Counted from the stretch's first letter, positions 37,569-48,814 are shown. The stretch: DNA of 64,000 nt from Fratercula arctica (GCA_947846985.1 CANTUZ010000007.1:26392355-26456354), one strand, 5' to 3'. Translations and numbers: made by a program. The notes: generated by a model from the letters alone, not told the origin.

Positions 37569-38121
37569 AAGTCGCTTGTACACTGGAGATGTGGGTTACC
37601 AGTTTGAGGTCCAAAGAAGAGAAACTGCGGCAGGGAACAACAAAATCCTCTCGCCGTCACTGCCGGCAGTGGCTGTGGAGGAGCAGGGCCAGCCCCCCCG
37701 CTGATTTTTGCAGAGTGATGCTTTCTGGCCATGGAGGGTCCTCCCACGCTCCGAGACATTTCGCAGGTTTGTGCGGCTCCCGAGCCTGGCAGCTGCCGTT
37801 GAAACAAAGAAGAGTTTCTCCTACAAAGCCAGCTCCCAGGGGAATAATTTTGGCAAGATCCTGGAATCCTTGTTGAATTTGTGATTTCTGAAGTACAGCT
37901 TTTCTAGCTTCACAACTTATTAGTGGATACTTTAAATACTACTTATTTTTACTAGTTTGGATATTCTGTAGGACTATACGATAAGAAACATAAAAATATT
38001 AATGGAAAAGCAGCAGTAAGTAGAATAGACATTGATTTCTTCATCAATGTGAAAATGTGGAAAGCAGTTTTCTTTATCTGTTATGGCAAAAACAACTGTG
38101 ATTCTTTATCTTGTAACACAG

Positions 38122-38243
38122 GACTTGTCCCGGACACAGATAGATATCACACATGATCGTACATTAACTCTGCTAAGCTACGCAGGATGTGGTGCTTCTT
38201 CCCTGTTTTTGGGTATAACGCTGGTGACGTATCTAGCCCTGGA
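38122..38243 (+). CDS. ADGRG4: ADGRG4 exon 17: tethered agonist end and TM1, followed by a broken splice donor
   Basis: The exon reads DLSRTQIDITHDRTLTLLSY and then AGCGASSLFLGITLVTYLAL, which is TM1. The codon for the next Glu should split GA|A into exon 18, giving the conserved 'E-K-L-R-R-D'. At the expected donor the sequence is GA|ATAAGTC instead of GTAAGTC, a single G-to-A change at +1. Read through, the frame stops at TAA immediately. Confidence 0.88.
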
Positions 38244-38249
38244 ATAAGT
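38244..38249 (+). promoter_or_regulatory. ADGRG4: mutated 5' splice site of ADGRG4 intron 17 (ATAAGT)
   Basis: The position and phase required by exons 17 and 18 put the intron start here. Five of the six bases match the consensus GTAAGT; the first base is A. The 3' end of the intron is a normal AG, so this is not an AT-AC intron. Confidence 0.8.
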
Positions 38250-38529
38250 CTGATCCTTTTTCTTACATTGCTTTTAGTATTTTGGCAAATTTCAGCAACT
38301 GTCAGAACGTTTGGTAATATTTGATGCTGTGATGCATAGGAGGGAAGACTGAGAGCTGACAGTATTAGTATTGCTTTATTTTGACCTGTGACTATAATGA
38401 AATAAGAAAGATTCAAATCCTTATGCTTCAACACAAGCACTAGTCTGAACTGTTCAGCAACTTCTATGTTCCTAAATTTCTGTCATTTCATAAATTTACT
38501 CATGGACGTGGCTAAGATACCATGTCAAG

Positions 38530-38625
38530 AATCTGGAATATTCCCTGTGTATAGACTGTACATTGGATGATATCATTAATCTGGAATATTCCCTGTATAT
38601 AGACTGTGCATCAGATGATATCAAC
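38530..38625 (+). repeat. 48-bp tandem duplication in ADGRG4 intron 17
   Basis: Two adjacent units start AATCTGGAATATTCCCTGT at 38530 and 38578; a few substitutions separate them. Confidence 0.9.
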
Positions 38626-39070
38626 AGTAAAATAGGGAAACTTTTCTCTTCTCTTGCTCTGGATCTTTCTTGTGTTTTGTCCTTTGGGACAGGTTTTGTT
38701 TTTTACTGTGTGTGCCAGTAGCTCCTGGCACAATGGGACCCCAGACTTAGGTAACAGGGTGCTTTCATAATACAGTAATATTGCAATAACAATAATATTT
38801 GATACAGTAGTAAAAAGATGATATTATGTCTGTCCCTTTTCCACCGAGTGTGGAAAACCTAGCAGGTCTCCATGTATATAGAAGCTCTGCTTTTTCAGGC
38901 TGGGAGATCTGCTTCAAAAACACAATAGTGATTTGATATAAAACACTACAGTAGACACAACTGACACGACAGGAATCCAATTTGTGATATGCTGAATAGA
39001 TATTTGTGCTGCTTTGCACTAGGGAATGTACCCAGCACAACTCATGCCATAACTTTGTGACTTTCCCCTT

Positions 39071-39625
39071 TGTTGTGGTTTGAGAAAACCCATAACAATT
39101 TATTGTCGTTTAGACAATTATTCTCTCACCTGATGAGCCCTCCCCACCCGGAAAGGGGAATTGGGGAAAGCAAGGAAACACAAGGGTTGAAATATAAATA
39201 GATTTAATAGGATAAGACTAAATAATTAACAGTAATACTAAAGAACCAGTATTAATCCCGATACTAATATAAGATATACAAGAATTATACTCAGCCAATT
39301 CTATCAGTAGGAAGCCGTGCACCCCCAGCAGTGGACAATCAATGCCAGACACTGCAAGTGCTATGGCTTCGGGAGGAAGGGAAGGGCTCAGGGCTCTGAC
39401 ACCAGGGCAAGGAGTTCTCTGGACCACCACCGTCAAGGGAGAGACAGACTACGCAGCAAACTTCCTAATTTATATCAAATGTGACGTTCATGGTATGAAA
39501 TAATCCTGTTGGCCAGCCTGGGTCAAATGCCCAGGCCTCAGTCCTCCTCATCCCTGCACCAGGCAAGGCTTGAAAACACTGAGACCCTGAATCCCACATA
39601 GCCTAGCTGGCTATAAAGTAAATAT
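39071..39625. mobile_element. solo LTR remnant, avian ERVL-like family
   Basis: Starts TGTTGTGGTTTGAGAAAACC, has AATAGATTTAATAGGATAAG in the middle and CATGGTATGAAATAATCCTG followed by TTGGCCAGCCTGGGTCAAATG, which I recognise as the body plan of a common avian LTR. No internal viral genes flank it. It sits in ADGRG4 intron 17, about 100 bp before exon 18. Orientation and exact ends are not determined. Confidence 0.65.
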
Positions 39626-39729
39626 TTTCACAAATTCAGACACTAGAGTCTTCCAAAAGTGGAGTTTTCCCCAGCATTAGAAGACAAATTAATCCTGTAT
39701 CACTCAACCCAGGACACCCTTCTTTCTAG

Positions 39730-39998
39730 AAAGCTGCGGAGAGACAACCCTGCAAAAATCCTGCTCAATCTCTGTGCTGCGCTGCTGATGCTCAACATGG
39801 TCTTCCTCACCAATTCCTGGCTGTCCTCCTTCGACCAGCCCGGTCTCTGTATCACCGTGACTGTGCTCCTTCATTATTTCCTTCTTGCGGCTTTCACGTG
39901 GATGGGCCTGGAGTCTGTTCACTTTTACTTGGCTCTTGTCAAAGTTTTCAATGTTTATGTCCCAAAGTACATCCTCAAATGCTGTATTGCCGGCTGGG
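39730..39998 (+). CDS. ADGRG4: ADGRG4 exon 18: TM2 to TM4
   Basis: The exon encodes [15 protein letters not shown] (ICL1 and start of TM2), [14 protein letters not shown], the TM3 region with Cys in QPGLCITVT and the family hallmark [19 protein letters not shown], then the start of TM4. It is fully open for 89 codons. The acceptor TTCTTTCTAG and donor G|GTAAGT are intact. Confidence 0.92.
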
Positions 39999-41219
39999 GT
40001 AAGTAAAGAGATTTCTTCTCCACTTCTGTGCTCATTAACTTCTCTAAGATAGGGACGTATTTGCAAAAGTACTGAGCTAGTAGAATGTGGTGCACAGCCT
40101 AAGCCATAAGGATGGATTTCTTCCCCCAGGCAGGTTAAGGTTAAGTTTCTTCTGCCCAGAGAGACATTAGCAGAAAGTGCCTGTTGCTCCCTGCACAGAG
40201 TTATAAGCAAGGAAAGGCAAAAATGGGCGTAAGGAACTGCTTTCCCTATCCCTCCTGCTCTTTAAAGGAATGATTTATCACAGTACCTCGTGTCAGTGGT
40301 GTGCCTGAGGCAGTATGAGCTGCCCACAGCCTTCACCCCTGCGTTGGTGATGCTCAGAGGCAATGTTGATCTCCTTCTCCAGGCCTCGTGTCCTTACCTG
40401 CTGCTCTAGGCATGATTCCCCCCTGGGGAGTGGATTTGACTTTCATTTCTTGCTCTCCTGAGGACTTCACCGATTCACCTTTCCTCCAAGCACTGGGCAT
40501 CAGCGACTTGTTTGGGAGAAACATATCAAAAAGGAACCAAGATGCTGGCTCAGCTGTTAGTAAAGGGATTAGCAGAGGCACTGACCCAGAGCAGAATTTG
40601 GTCTGTGTTTTTTGGGTCACCATTAGATACAGTTTTAAAGGTTGTTTTTAGGCTTTTGAATAGTGTGCAGCATATCATCACCTCTATCCTTAGGTCTAGT
40701 GTCACACGTAACTGTCCTCAGGGGCTGCCATCCATGATGGTGGTGTTGGGAACAGCCATTCTCAACAGAAAAGCCAGAACTGAAAGAAATAGGGGAAATG
40801 GGAAAGGAGTGGAAGGGAAGCCCAATAAAACGCTGTCTGGAAAATGTCTGCCTCTATGAGATCTTAACGCAAAACGCTGTGGTCTGCTTATCTTTTGACA
40901 CTCTGCTTTTTGTAATAATCAGCTGGTTTTATTTTACCAGATTGGATCCCTTCTGGAGACGTTTGAACAGTCACAAACATTTTGCAAACACAGATATTTT
41001 TAGGCCTAATCATTTGTAATTTACATAAATAAGGAGACTAAACCTGCTATGCCACACACTTAATTACACTCATTTCAGAAGGATCTTTAGGGTTAGAGTG
41101 TGATCCCAAGATGTACGTCTGCTGTAATTACTCATCAGAGATTATCTGACATCTTTCCTTATTCTCCATTTTTTTCTTTTTCATCTAAATATCTCTTTTT
41201 CTCCTGCCTTCCGTATTAG

Positions 41220-41313
41220 GGATACCGGCTATTGTAATTACTATTGTGCTGATTATAAATAAAGACTTCTACGGCAATGGATCACATTCGGAGGGCAACC
41301 CATTCAGTAATTT
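41220..41313 (+). CDS. ADGRG4: ADGRG4 exon 19: TM4 end and ECL2
   Basis: The exon reads IPAIVITIVLIINKDFYGNG and then HSEGNPFSN, ending TT|GTAAGT in phase 2. It covers the end of TM4 and most of extracellular loop 2. The acceptor is CGTATTAG. Confidence 0.9.
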
Positions 41314-42366
41314 GTAAGTATAATACTTTCAGCTTTTTGATGGTCAACATAGTATTTTAAAGATAGAAGAAATAACCAGAAGGCAACAACTTCTCTCGTT
41401 TGTCTTTCCTTCCCCATCTTAACCCTCTCCTTTTAGTGGTTCTGGTTCCATGGTTCATTTTGGACTCTGTGGCACTACCTGGAGTAACTCTCACATCAGT
41501 AGACTGGGCTTGAGGACAGGGAGGTCTTCTGCCAGTCAACTCCAGTTTTACTGGCTGGAAAAGCTCTTTCTTTACATGCCATTAACTCAGCCTGATGGAA
41601 CATTTGTATATGCTCCTGCCTGTTCTAGATTTCTGGTAAAACCTAAAGGCAGAATAATCGCTCTAGTATTTTGCACGTTTGCTTCTGTTTTTTTAATGTC
41701 AATTCACATCACTGTCTCTTCAGCATTTCAAATTCTTTTATTTAAATCATCTCAACCTCCTCTCTTTTCCAATGGGAAAATACTGCTTTCTTTCTTCCTT
41801 TTTTAAAGAGTTTTATAGCAAAGAATGTTTCCATTTTTTTTGCCCGCTTTCTGATCACTTTTTGGTGAAGATTACCTGGAATATCTGAATTCTCTCCCAT
41901 CAGAGAGGGACCGCACCCCCATGACACCTCAGAGGGAAAATTGTTACCCAGCTTTAGCAAAAAGGCAGTAAAACTCAATAATTTATGTCTGAAGAAAAGC
42001 TCACCAGTGCATATCTCTGTGCTATACTATTATTTAGACTCCTAATTAAGTCATATTTAACTTGGTTTTACTAAGGCAGCGTGTCTTTGTGTGTGTACAT
42101 TATTAAGTTGTGAAACAATTGTCAGGTTTATTTGAATTTGACAGAAATATTAAAGTCTCAAAGTTATTGAATTTCTATAACATCCATAAAAAAGGCAAGC
42201 GGAGGGATTCTGTGAATGTCCTTACTGTGAGAAAGTAATTGGCATTAGGGAGTGCCCCTTACTAGGTCTTGGAGAACCATACAGGAGACTTATTTCAGAT
42301 ACCAGCCTTCATTAGTTTCACTGCTCACCAAACTCCTTATTAAATACATACTTCCCTCTCTTGCAG

Positions 42367-42656
42367 TTACTGGATCCAAGAGAACGTAGTGTTTTACATC
42401 TCCGTTGTGGCCTGTGTCTTCATAATCTTTTTGATGAATACTGCCATGTTCATCACTGTTCTCCTTCAAATCCACTCCGTGAAATCAAGGACACAAAAGA
42501 GATCCAGAATCTGGAAACGGGGTTTTCTCCAAGATCTCAAAAGTGCTTTCAGCTTGTTGTTCCTTTTGGGCTTAACTTGGGGCTTTGTCTTTTTTGCCTG
42601 GGGAGCGGTGAGGATATTTTTCTTGTATCTCTTCAGCATTTTTAACACCTTGCAAG
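42367..42656 (+). CDS. ADGRG4: ADGRG4 exon 20: ECL2 end, TM5, ICL3, TM6, TM7 start
   Basis: The exon reads YWIQENVVFYISVVACVFII (TM5), an ICL3 rich in Lys and Arg, LKSAFSLLFLLGLTWGFVFF (TM6) and FFLYLFSIFNTLQ (TM7 start). The ECL2 Cys that normally precedes 'W-I' (F-C-W-I in the family) is Tyr here, codon TAC at 42368-42370. No stops. The acceptor is CTCTTGCAG and the donor is G|GTAATT. Confidence 0.92.
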
Positions 42657-43208
42657 GTAATTTCTGAATGAAGTACTTCTATAAATACAACAGTTTAGGG
42701 CTGCAGAATAGAAATAAATTTGTAACATCATGTCATTCAAGCACAGGGAAAGAGGAGTGCTCTTATAGCTTTTGCGTCAGAGTGTTCAGCTCTTTTAATG
42801 GGAAAGCTCCCTTGCAGTGGGATGAGAGTGACGTTTAGATAGCATTGCTGTGATAGATATACTATTAAAGGCACAAATTCATGCCTTTGAAACATGGGTC
42901 CCAATAAATGCATCTTTTCAGCAGCTGGCACAATGCTTTTCATCTGGGCATAAAACCGGTTGATAGAATCTACAGTGACTTGCAGATCATTCTTATACCA
43001 AATCTGCAGAAAGGTCTTTTATTACCCTTTCACATGCACAAAGGACTCTCGGTGGAATTCTGGGCCAAGACGATGCTGGCCCAGGGACCACCTCTCTGCC
43101 CATCCATAATGTACTGGTAACTGAGTGGCATACAAAAAGTTTAGAAAAGGGACAGCAGGATGGATAATCTGCCTGAAAACCTGCGAATTTCTCTTCTTAC
43201 TTCTTTAG

Positions 43209-43310
43209 GGTTCTTTATCTTTGTCTTTCACTGCCTAATGAAGGAAGAAGTAGTGAAGCAATGCCGAGTACACTTTTGCGGGGGAAGATGTCATCTGAAT
43301 AATTATTCTG
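43209..43310 (+). CDS. ADGRG4: ADGRG4 exon 21: TM7 end and helix 8
   Basis: The exon reads GFFIFVFHCLMKEEVVKQC, the conserved end of TM7 and the amphipathic helix 8 of adhesion GPCRs, then a Cys- and Gly-rich stretch FCGGRCHLNNYS that could be palmitoylated. The acceptor is TTCTTTAG and the donor is GTAAGC. Confidence 0.9.
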
Positions 43311-43664
43311 GTAAGCACTGAGGGGTTTTCTTTAGCTTAACTCATAAGTCTTTGCCTGCTACTGGTGTCACATTCCTTCTACATTAAGAAATAAGGCTCC
43401 CCTCAATAGTCTTTCTGCATTGCATTGGATAATTGTTCTTTAATAGGTCTTTATCCTCTTCCATTACCTGCCTATAGGATATGATGATGGGATGACAGCA
43501 TGCAGTAAAAAACGTAGATTTCCGAAAAAGATTTCAGCTTGGTCTCTAATTCTGTTCTCACATGCCAGTATTCCTTTATGTAAGCAATGTTTTTGGTGGC
43601 TTTCCAGTCTTCATAAAGCAGGATACGCAGGATATTGGACATACTAGTAGCTATTTTTTATGTG

Positions 43665-44020
43665 CAGGAGCTGGGTTTGCTCAGCCTGGGAAGGAGAAGG
43701 GAGATGTAATTGCTGTCTTTGGCTATCAGAGGGGTGATTATAGAGAAGAGACAGACTCTTCTCAGAGGTGGACAGCAAGAAGACAAGAGGCAATGGACAC
43801 AAGTCGCAGCTAGGAGAATTCCCATTAAACATAAGGAAACACGTTCTTCACAATGAAGGTAGTTAAATAGGTGACATTGACCCAGAGAGGTGATGGAGAG
43901 AGTCTCTTTCCTTGGAGTGTCAAAATTCAGCTGGGCTGGTGTCTGACCAACCTGATCCAGCTCTGGGCAGGAGGTCGGGAGTGAAGACCCCCAAAGGTTC
44001 CTTCCAACTGAAATTATCCT
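43665..44020 (+). repeat. old CR1-like LINE copy in ADGRG4 intron 21
   Basis: Shows the CR1 order in diverged form: GTTTGCTCAGCCTGGGAAGG, AAACATAAGGAAACACGTTC, 'GACCAACCTGATCCAGCTCT' and GGTTCCTTCCAACTGAAATT. Confidence 0.8.
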
Positions 44021-44700
44021 AAGATGCTGCTATCTACTAGCTCAGGAAGAAATAGCATGTGCTGTGGCTTATTCTGGGCTACCCCAGTGATGTTGATTTT
44101 TCACGGAAATGTGGAAGAATTTAATAACTGCAGTACCTCTGTGTATCTACCAAAATTAGTTGACATTATGAATGGGTATAATACAGGAGAAGCTAAATCG
44201 GTTGGTTTAGATTTTCAGGGAACCAGACTAAAAATTCTGCACGAGCATTTATGTCCTGTACAGCGTAGTCCTGTGCACTGTGTGCTGCCGAGGAATATGT
44301 AGCTTTCCATTTGCAGAGGGGGAATTCAGCTCGAAGCAGCACACGGAGTGTTCTCCCTTGAGCACGACACTGTACGATACAATAAGGATAAGGCTGCCGT
44401 TCCTCTCCTCTGTTGCCTCCTGTCTTCTTCAGTATGGCCTTATCCAAATTACTAGATTTGGGTCCCCAAAGGGGAAATAGAAGACTGAATTGCTGGTTTC
44501 CAGCCCCACCTGCACAAGTGTGACAGAGCTCGTGTAAAAATTAACAGCAGGAATTACACATTGTGCGGCAGAGCTTCAGGGCAGGTCCAAGGATGGCAGC
44601 AGAAGCAAGCGCAGACCTTTCTCCTCCCTGCTCTCTAGTAGTTTGAGATGTGACACCCGTATGGAATTTTATTCTTGTGCCTTCCACTCTCTGATTTCAG

Positions 44701-44862
44701 ACTGGAGCGGGTCAGGTGGAACTGCTGGATCTACACCAAGGCATTTAAACCACACCTCACCCTCCCAGCATTTGTGGAGTCTAAATTCTAATGGAACAAG
44801 TACAACTTGCAATGGTTCAAATTTCTTTCCCAGGACTTCTCCGGATGGAAATTTTAGGATTG
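44701..44862 (+). CDS. ADGRG4: ADGRG4 exon 22: Ser/Thr-rich cytoplasmic tail
   Basis: About 54 codons begin DWSGSGGTAGSTPR and run on with many Ser, Thr, Asn and Gly residues to SPDGNFRI. Subfamily-G receptors have similar Ser/Thr-rich tails that are phosphorylated. The acceptor is CTGATTTCAG and the donor is G|GTAAGA. Confidence 0.8.
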
Positions 44863-45517
44863 GTAAGAAAAACAGCATGCACTGTATAGACTAGAATGCA
44901 ACAGGTTCCCTGTGGTGACTGTCAAATCCCAACCAACTGAAATAAATAGGAAGCCTTTCCCTGCTTTGTCTCTGCCAGGCCTAATTTGGGGGCTAATGGC
45001 TGTGCTACAGATGGCTTTTGCTGTACTAAGGAAAGTAAAAAAGCCCTTAAGATCCTGGTATGGCTCTTCTCCAAAAGGATGGGAACTCTCTGCTCAGCCT
45101 CCACCTTAGGCACCAAAGAGATGTTCTGCCCTGTGCCAGCTGGCTGGCATTCTCACAGGAGAGCACTAGAGCCTACCTCGTGTGTTCCCAAAAGAGCAAA
45201 GATCTTGGGGACTACAGAAAGCTGAACAGGACATGCTGTGAGCCTGTTTAATCCAGAAGAATCCCAGAAGAATCCTAGCAGGAGGTTTTGCCTTCCAAGG
45301 TGGAGAAATTGTTGCAGACCCATATTCTGCAAAAGGGATGCCTTTATAGGAATTCTGACCTGAGCACCAAACATTCCTGGTTGTTTTTGGAAACACACTG
45401 ATTTCTGTTATTTCTCTGAAGACATTAAACCAGTAAGTTGTGCATAGACAGGTTTCTTTCAAAAGAAATTAAACCAAATTATAATCATGGCAAATTTTCC
45501 CTCATTCTTTTCCATAG

Positions 45518-45645
45518 CTGAAGTTCATTACAACCCTAGTGCTGTACCTCCAGACGATAGTGAGACCAAACAGCCTTGTTCACGAAAAATACTACCCATG
45601 GATAGAGGGCTGCACTATCCACAGAAAGCAAGATTTTTTCACTGA
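45518..45645 (+). CDS. ADGRG4: ADGRG4 exon 23: terminal coding exon with stop
   Basis: From TTCCATAG the phase-1 frame reads AEVHYNPSAVPPDDSETKQ and ends RFFH followed by TGA at 45643-45645. The tail is open in the phase predicted by exon 22. Confidence 0.75.
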
Positions 45646-45702
45646 TACTGAATTTGTTTTCTTCTGATTATCTAATGATGATTCTCTTTTGTGGCATGTA
45701 GA

Positions 45703-45708
45703 AATAAA
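45703..45708 (+). promoter_or_regulatory. ADGRG4: candidate proximal polyadenylation signal of ADGRG4
   Basis: AATAAA lies 58 nt after the stop codon. A second AATAAA is at 46317-46322. Either could end the transcript; I cannot tell which. Confidence 0.4.
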
Positions 45709-46316
45709 CATTGAACTAAATAATTGCTTTTTGTGTACAGTTATCACTCTGAACACAATTATAGAGCTAAAATGTCCCATGACTCAACTCTCCGGGCTTT
45801 GGTGGAGTGGCAGTACTGACCACATAAGGATTTGGTCCCCCCATGTTTGTGAGATTAGCCCTCATGTTAAACAGAGACTGGAAACATTCCATTCCTCATT
45901 GTTAGCCCTTCTCTGTCCTCTTTATTTGTCTTTACACCCTCCTGTGATCCCTCTGCTCTCTTCTGCATCGGATACTTCTCCTCAGAACCTACCACCCATA
46001 CTGCTGAGTTTCAAGTCATATTTTTGAGCCTGTTGGCATGGATGTCTAGGCTCCTCAATCAGTATCTGTCCTTACTTTTTCCGAGATGGACTTTGATCAA
46101 CTTACACATTAGGAAACTGGACTCAGCTTTCCAAGATGTTCCTTTCAGTTGTGTGTTTTTATTTTCCAACGTGCTGGCACTGCTGACTTGGACTTAGATC
46201 TCTAAAGAGATGTAAATGTGTGTTTAGATGTTTGAAAACATTGCCCAGTACCTTCAAATGGAATGCGGAAACAAGAAAAATTGAAACTCCCACCTCTAAA
46301 GGGTATCCATGCGTAC

Positions 46317-46322
46317 AATAAA
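46317..46322 (+). promoter_or_regulatory. ADGRG4: candidate distal polyadenylation signal of ADGRG4
   Basis: AATAAA in the context TACAATAAAGTTTTCAG, about 670 nt downstream of the stop. I used it as the provisional gene end. Confidence 0.4.
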
Positions 46323-47429
46323 GTTTTCAGATCACCTCTCCTGCAAATAAACCAGACCAAGAGCAGATAAAAACCTACCATCTTTGCAGGTGCCTGCCTT
46401 TTAGTAATACTTTGCTGTGAATACAGCAGGAGGTAAACTCCATTTCATAACATCACAAGAGAGACTTAACTTTCCTCTCTCACTGAACAGGGGCTTTATT
46501 TTTCAACAAATGTGTTCAAATCAGTAACTTGCCTGCTCAACCGAATCCTAGTTTCAGTTTTGAATGCCTTTCTCCGTATCATTCAAGTAAAGATTTTTTG
46601 ATGCTTGCTAATATAGTAAAATAGTAACCTGTACCGATGACAGAGAAGTAAAAAACATATAACGGAGTGATGTCTTAGAGCTGGTGTGTATGATAGCAAA
46701 TACAAAAGGCTCTTTCATTCTGTGAATAACTCCCACACAGCAATTAGTGGAAAAAGATGAGTATTTCAGTGTACAGTAGCTACAGCCAGCCTACTTGAAA
46801 TCAGACAGATCACCTTCAGTTCCTTGGCTTTCTGGGAGAAATGTTAGCATTCAAAATGTGCAAACAAGTTCCACCTTTTACCCACTTGTTTGCAATGGGA
46901 AATTGCTTTCAATGAGAAAGAAATGGAATATAAAATACGGTTTGATATGTTGGACCCTTGAACTATCATCCTCTGCTTGTGTTCTTTATTTTCATCCGCA
47001 AACTCCTTGCCCCACAATCTGCGGCTGAGTACAAGCTTTCCTGCTTTGCAATGAGAAGCGGGAGACATTGGGCCGCGGTGCTGGGTGCCAGAGCTGTGTC
47101 CGACTCCCCCTGTGCCCCCCACCCAGCTGCTGCACACCCAGGGGGGCTGCCAGGGCAAGGAGGGAGGTCTGGAGAGGAACCGGAGCTTCAGTCCTCCCCC
47201 GAGTCCCTTTTCCATCAGCTTGTCTCTGCTACGATACCAGTAAGTCTACGGGGATGGGCAGTCTGACCCTGCTTCCTCCTCTGCCTCCTGCTTTGACCCT
47301 CGCTGTCCTCCTTCCCGCAGTAACTCTTTCTGCATACACTTTTATAGGACGGAAGGCAATAGGCTTAAATCTAGACCAGACATTAGGTAACCATTTCTAG
47401 TTTTAAGGAATAAGTGGTCTAGAGTGCAG

Positions 47430-47585
47430 ATGGAATTGCCATCAATTGCAGGTCTTAAAAAACTGCTCAGAGTGATAAGACAAATATCTGCCAGAATAAG
47501 TAAAGCTGATTTTGCCTTAGGGCAAAGGATGGACTGGAAGACCTGTTGAAAGTCCTTCCAACTCTATTTTCTATTCCTGTAATTT
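47430..47585 (+). repeat. old CR1-like 3' fragment
   Basis: Ends GGATGGACTGGAAGACCTGT, then GAAAGTCCTTCCAACTCTAT and TTTCTATTCCTGT, like a degraded CR1 3' end. Confidence 0.55.
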
Positions 47586-48814
47586 AAAATAAAAAGGCAG
47601 CAAAAGAGGATCAATACGAGAGCAACATGAGACTGGCCTTGTCTCCTGCAGACTGTAATTGTTATATTACATTCCTGATAAAAGACAAAATGTACCTTGA
47701 TTTTCTCAAGTTTTTGCTAAATGCCCTCATAACATTATTAAATTATTAGGAGCAACAGTGAGTTGGATAAAAGCTGGAAAAGGAGTGAGAAAATTGCTAG
47801 AATACTTAAGACTTCTCAGGCTGCTGAGAAATGGCTGGAAAAGCCATTTTTTGGGCAGATCTGTCAGAGTGTTTCCTGCTTTGGAGGTGTAACAGTGGGA
47901 AGAAGAGCAAGTTGCATGTCGTGGAGTGATGTCAGGTCTCCTTCCTTCCTATTGATTGTGGGTTTTGGTTTTTTTTTCTATTCAAAAAGCAAAATCTGGA
48001 AGTAAATTTTTAAAAACCTGTCAACTTGCTTATGCAAAATGCCAAGCACTATTTGTTCTGGAAAGGCAGTTAGCTCACTTCCACTCTCCATCATATGCCT
48101 CAGGGCTTTTCCAGCTAAACAGCGTATCATTTATGTTTCAAGCATGGCATTGTTTAGGTTGTCAGCCGGAATGAAGACGTGTAATTTTCTTTGGGCTGAA
48201 ATAATATCTTCCGCCCCGGCACCATTACATTTGCTCTTCTCCGACGTATCTCCGCCGACATTCTGTCACAGAATGGAGCGTTGATGGTTTGCACAGGGAG
48301 AGGACGTGCACAAAGACAAATCTAATAAAAAATTGCGACGTGCTTGTGATTCACATCCTGATAATTTTAAATGATTCCACAGCTTTGGCGTGAATGTGAC
48401 CTGACGGGCAGCGGCACGTTACCGAGACAAGCGCATCCTCCTCCCCAGTCGCTTGACTCTGCTCACTCCCTGAGAAAGAAGCAATCTAAAAGCTCCTTTG
48501 ATTTCTAAGTCATTTACTCCTAGATTGCTTATTCTTAGCGATACATACACCAGAAAATGTGTGCTCTACTTTAAACCAATGAAAGAAGGATTTCTGAAAG
48601 TATATTTACCTATGAAGACAATTATTTGGTGTCAGATCTCAGTGGGTTGTTAACAGTAGGTTAGACGATGCAAAAGACATAAAAAACGATAGTAAAATCA
48701 CTGCGGCAGCTGTGGTGACTTGGGCAAAACCCTCTCCACTCCCATCTTGCTATTTAGACTGGCACAAAACTCCACCACCATCGTACCATCATAGGGTTTT
48801 TTTGTGTGTGTATG

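Larger units (their letters stand above)
32288..38121 (+). other. ADGRG4: ADGRG4 introns 12-16, non-repeat sequence
   Basis: Apart from exons 13-16 and two CR1 pieces I see no feature. A 194-codon open frame near 37.3-37.9 kb crosses a CR1 fragment and is not protein-like. Confidence 0.5.
39999..45517 (+). other. ADGRG4: ADGRG4 introns 18-22, non-repeat sequence
   Basis: Apart from exons 19-22 and one old CR1 copy near 43.7-44.0 kb, nothing further is recognised. Confidence 0.5.
10879..46322 (+). pseudogene. ADGRG4: ADGRG4 (GPR112)-type adhesion G-protein coupled receptor, 23 exons, probably disabled
   Basis: Adhesion GPCRs of subfamily G are self-cleaving cell-surface receptors: the GAIN domain cuts itself at the GPS and the new N-terminus acts as a tethered agonist for the seven-helix domain. 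Here 23 exons encode, by residue: signal peptide (1-30), pentraxin-like domain (31-236), short Ser/Thr/Pro linker (237-264), SEA-like region (265-396), HormR (397-480), GAIN with GPS (481-747), 7TM (about 765-1015) and tail to 1135. The pentraxin plus HormR/GAIN order and the BRS3 neighbour identify ADGRG4 rather than ADGRG2. Exon phases agree at all junctions. Odd points: a frameshifting 4-bp duplication in exon 12, TGA in exon 14, a mutated donor after exon 17, loss of the ECL2 cysteine, and no long mucin-like exon like the one in the roughly 3000-residue human protein. Identity is secure; loss of function is my inference from the lesions. Confidence 0.85.

Noticed and set aside
37292..37876. 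194-codon plus-strand open frame in ADGRG4 intron 16
   Set aside because: It reads straight through a CR1 3' fragment and has no recognisable domain.
38244..39729. Non-canonical AT-AC intron as an explanation for the ATAAGT donor
   Set aside because: The intron ends in TTCTTTCTAG (AG, not AC), and the U12-type ATATCC donor is absent; a point mutation of GTAAGT is simpler.
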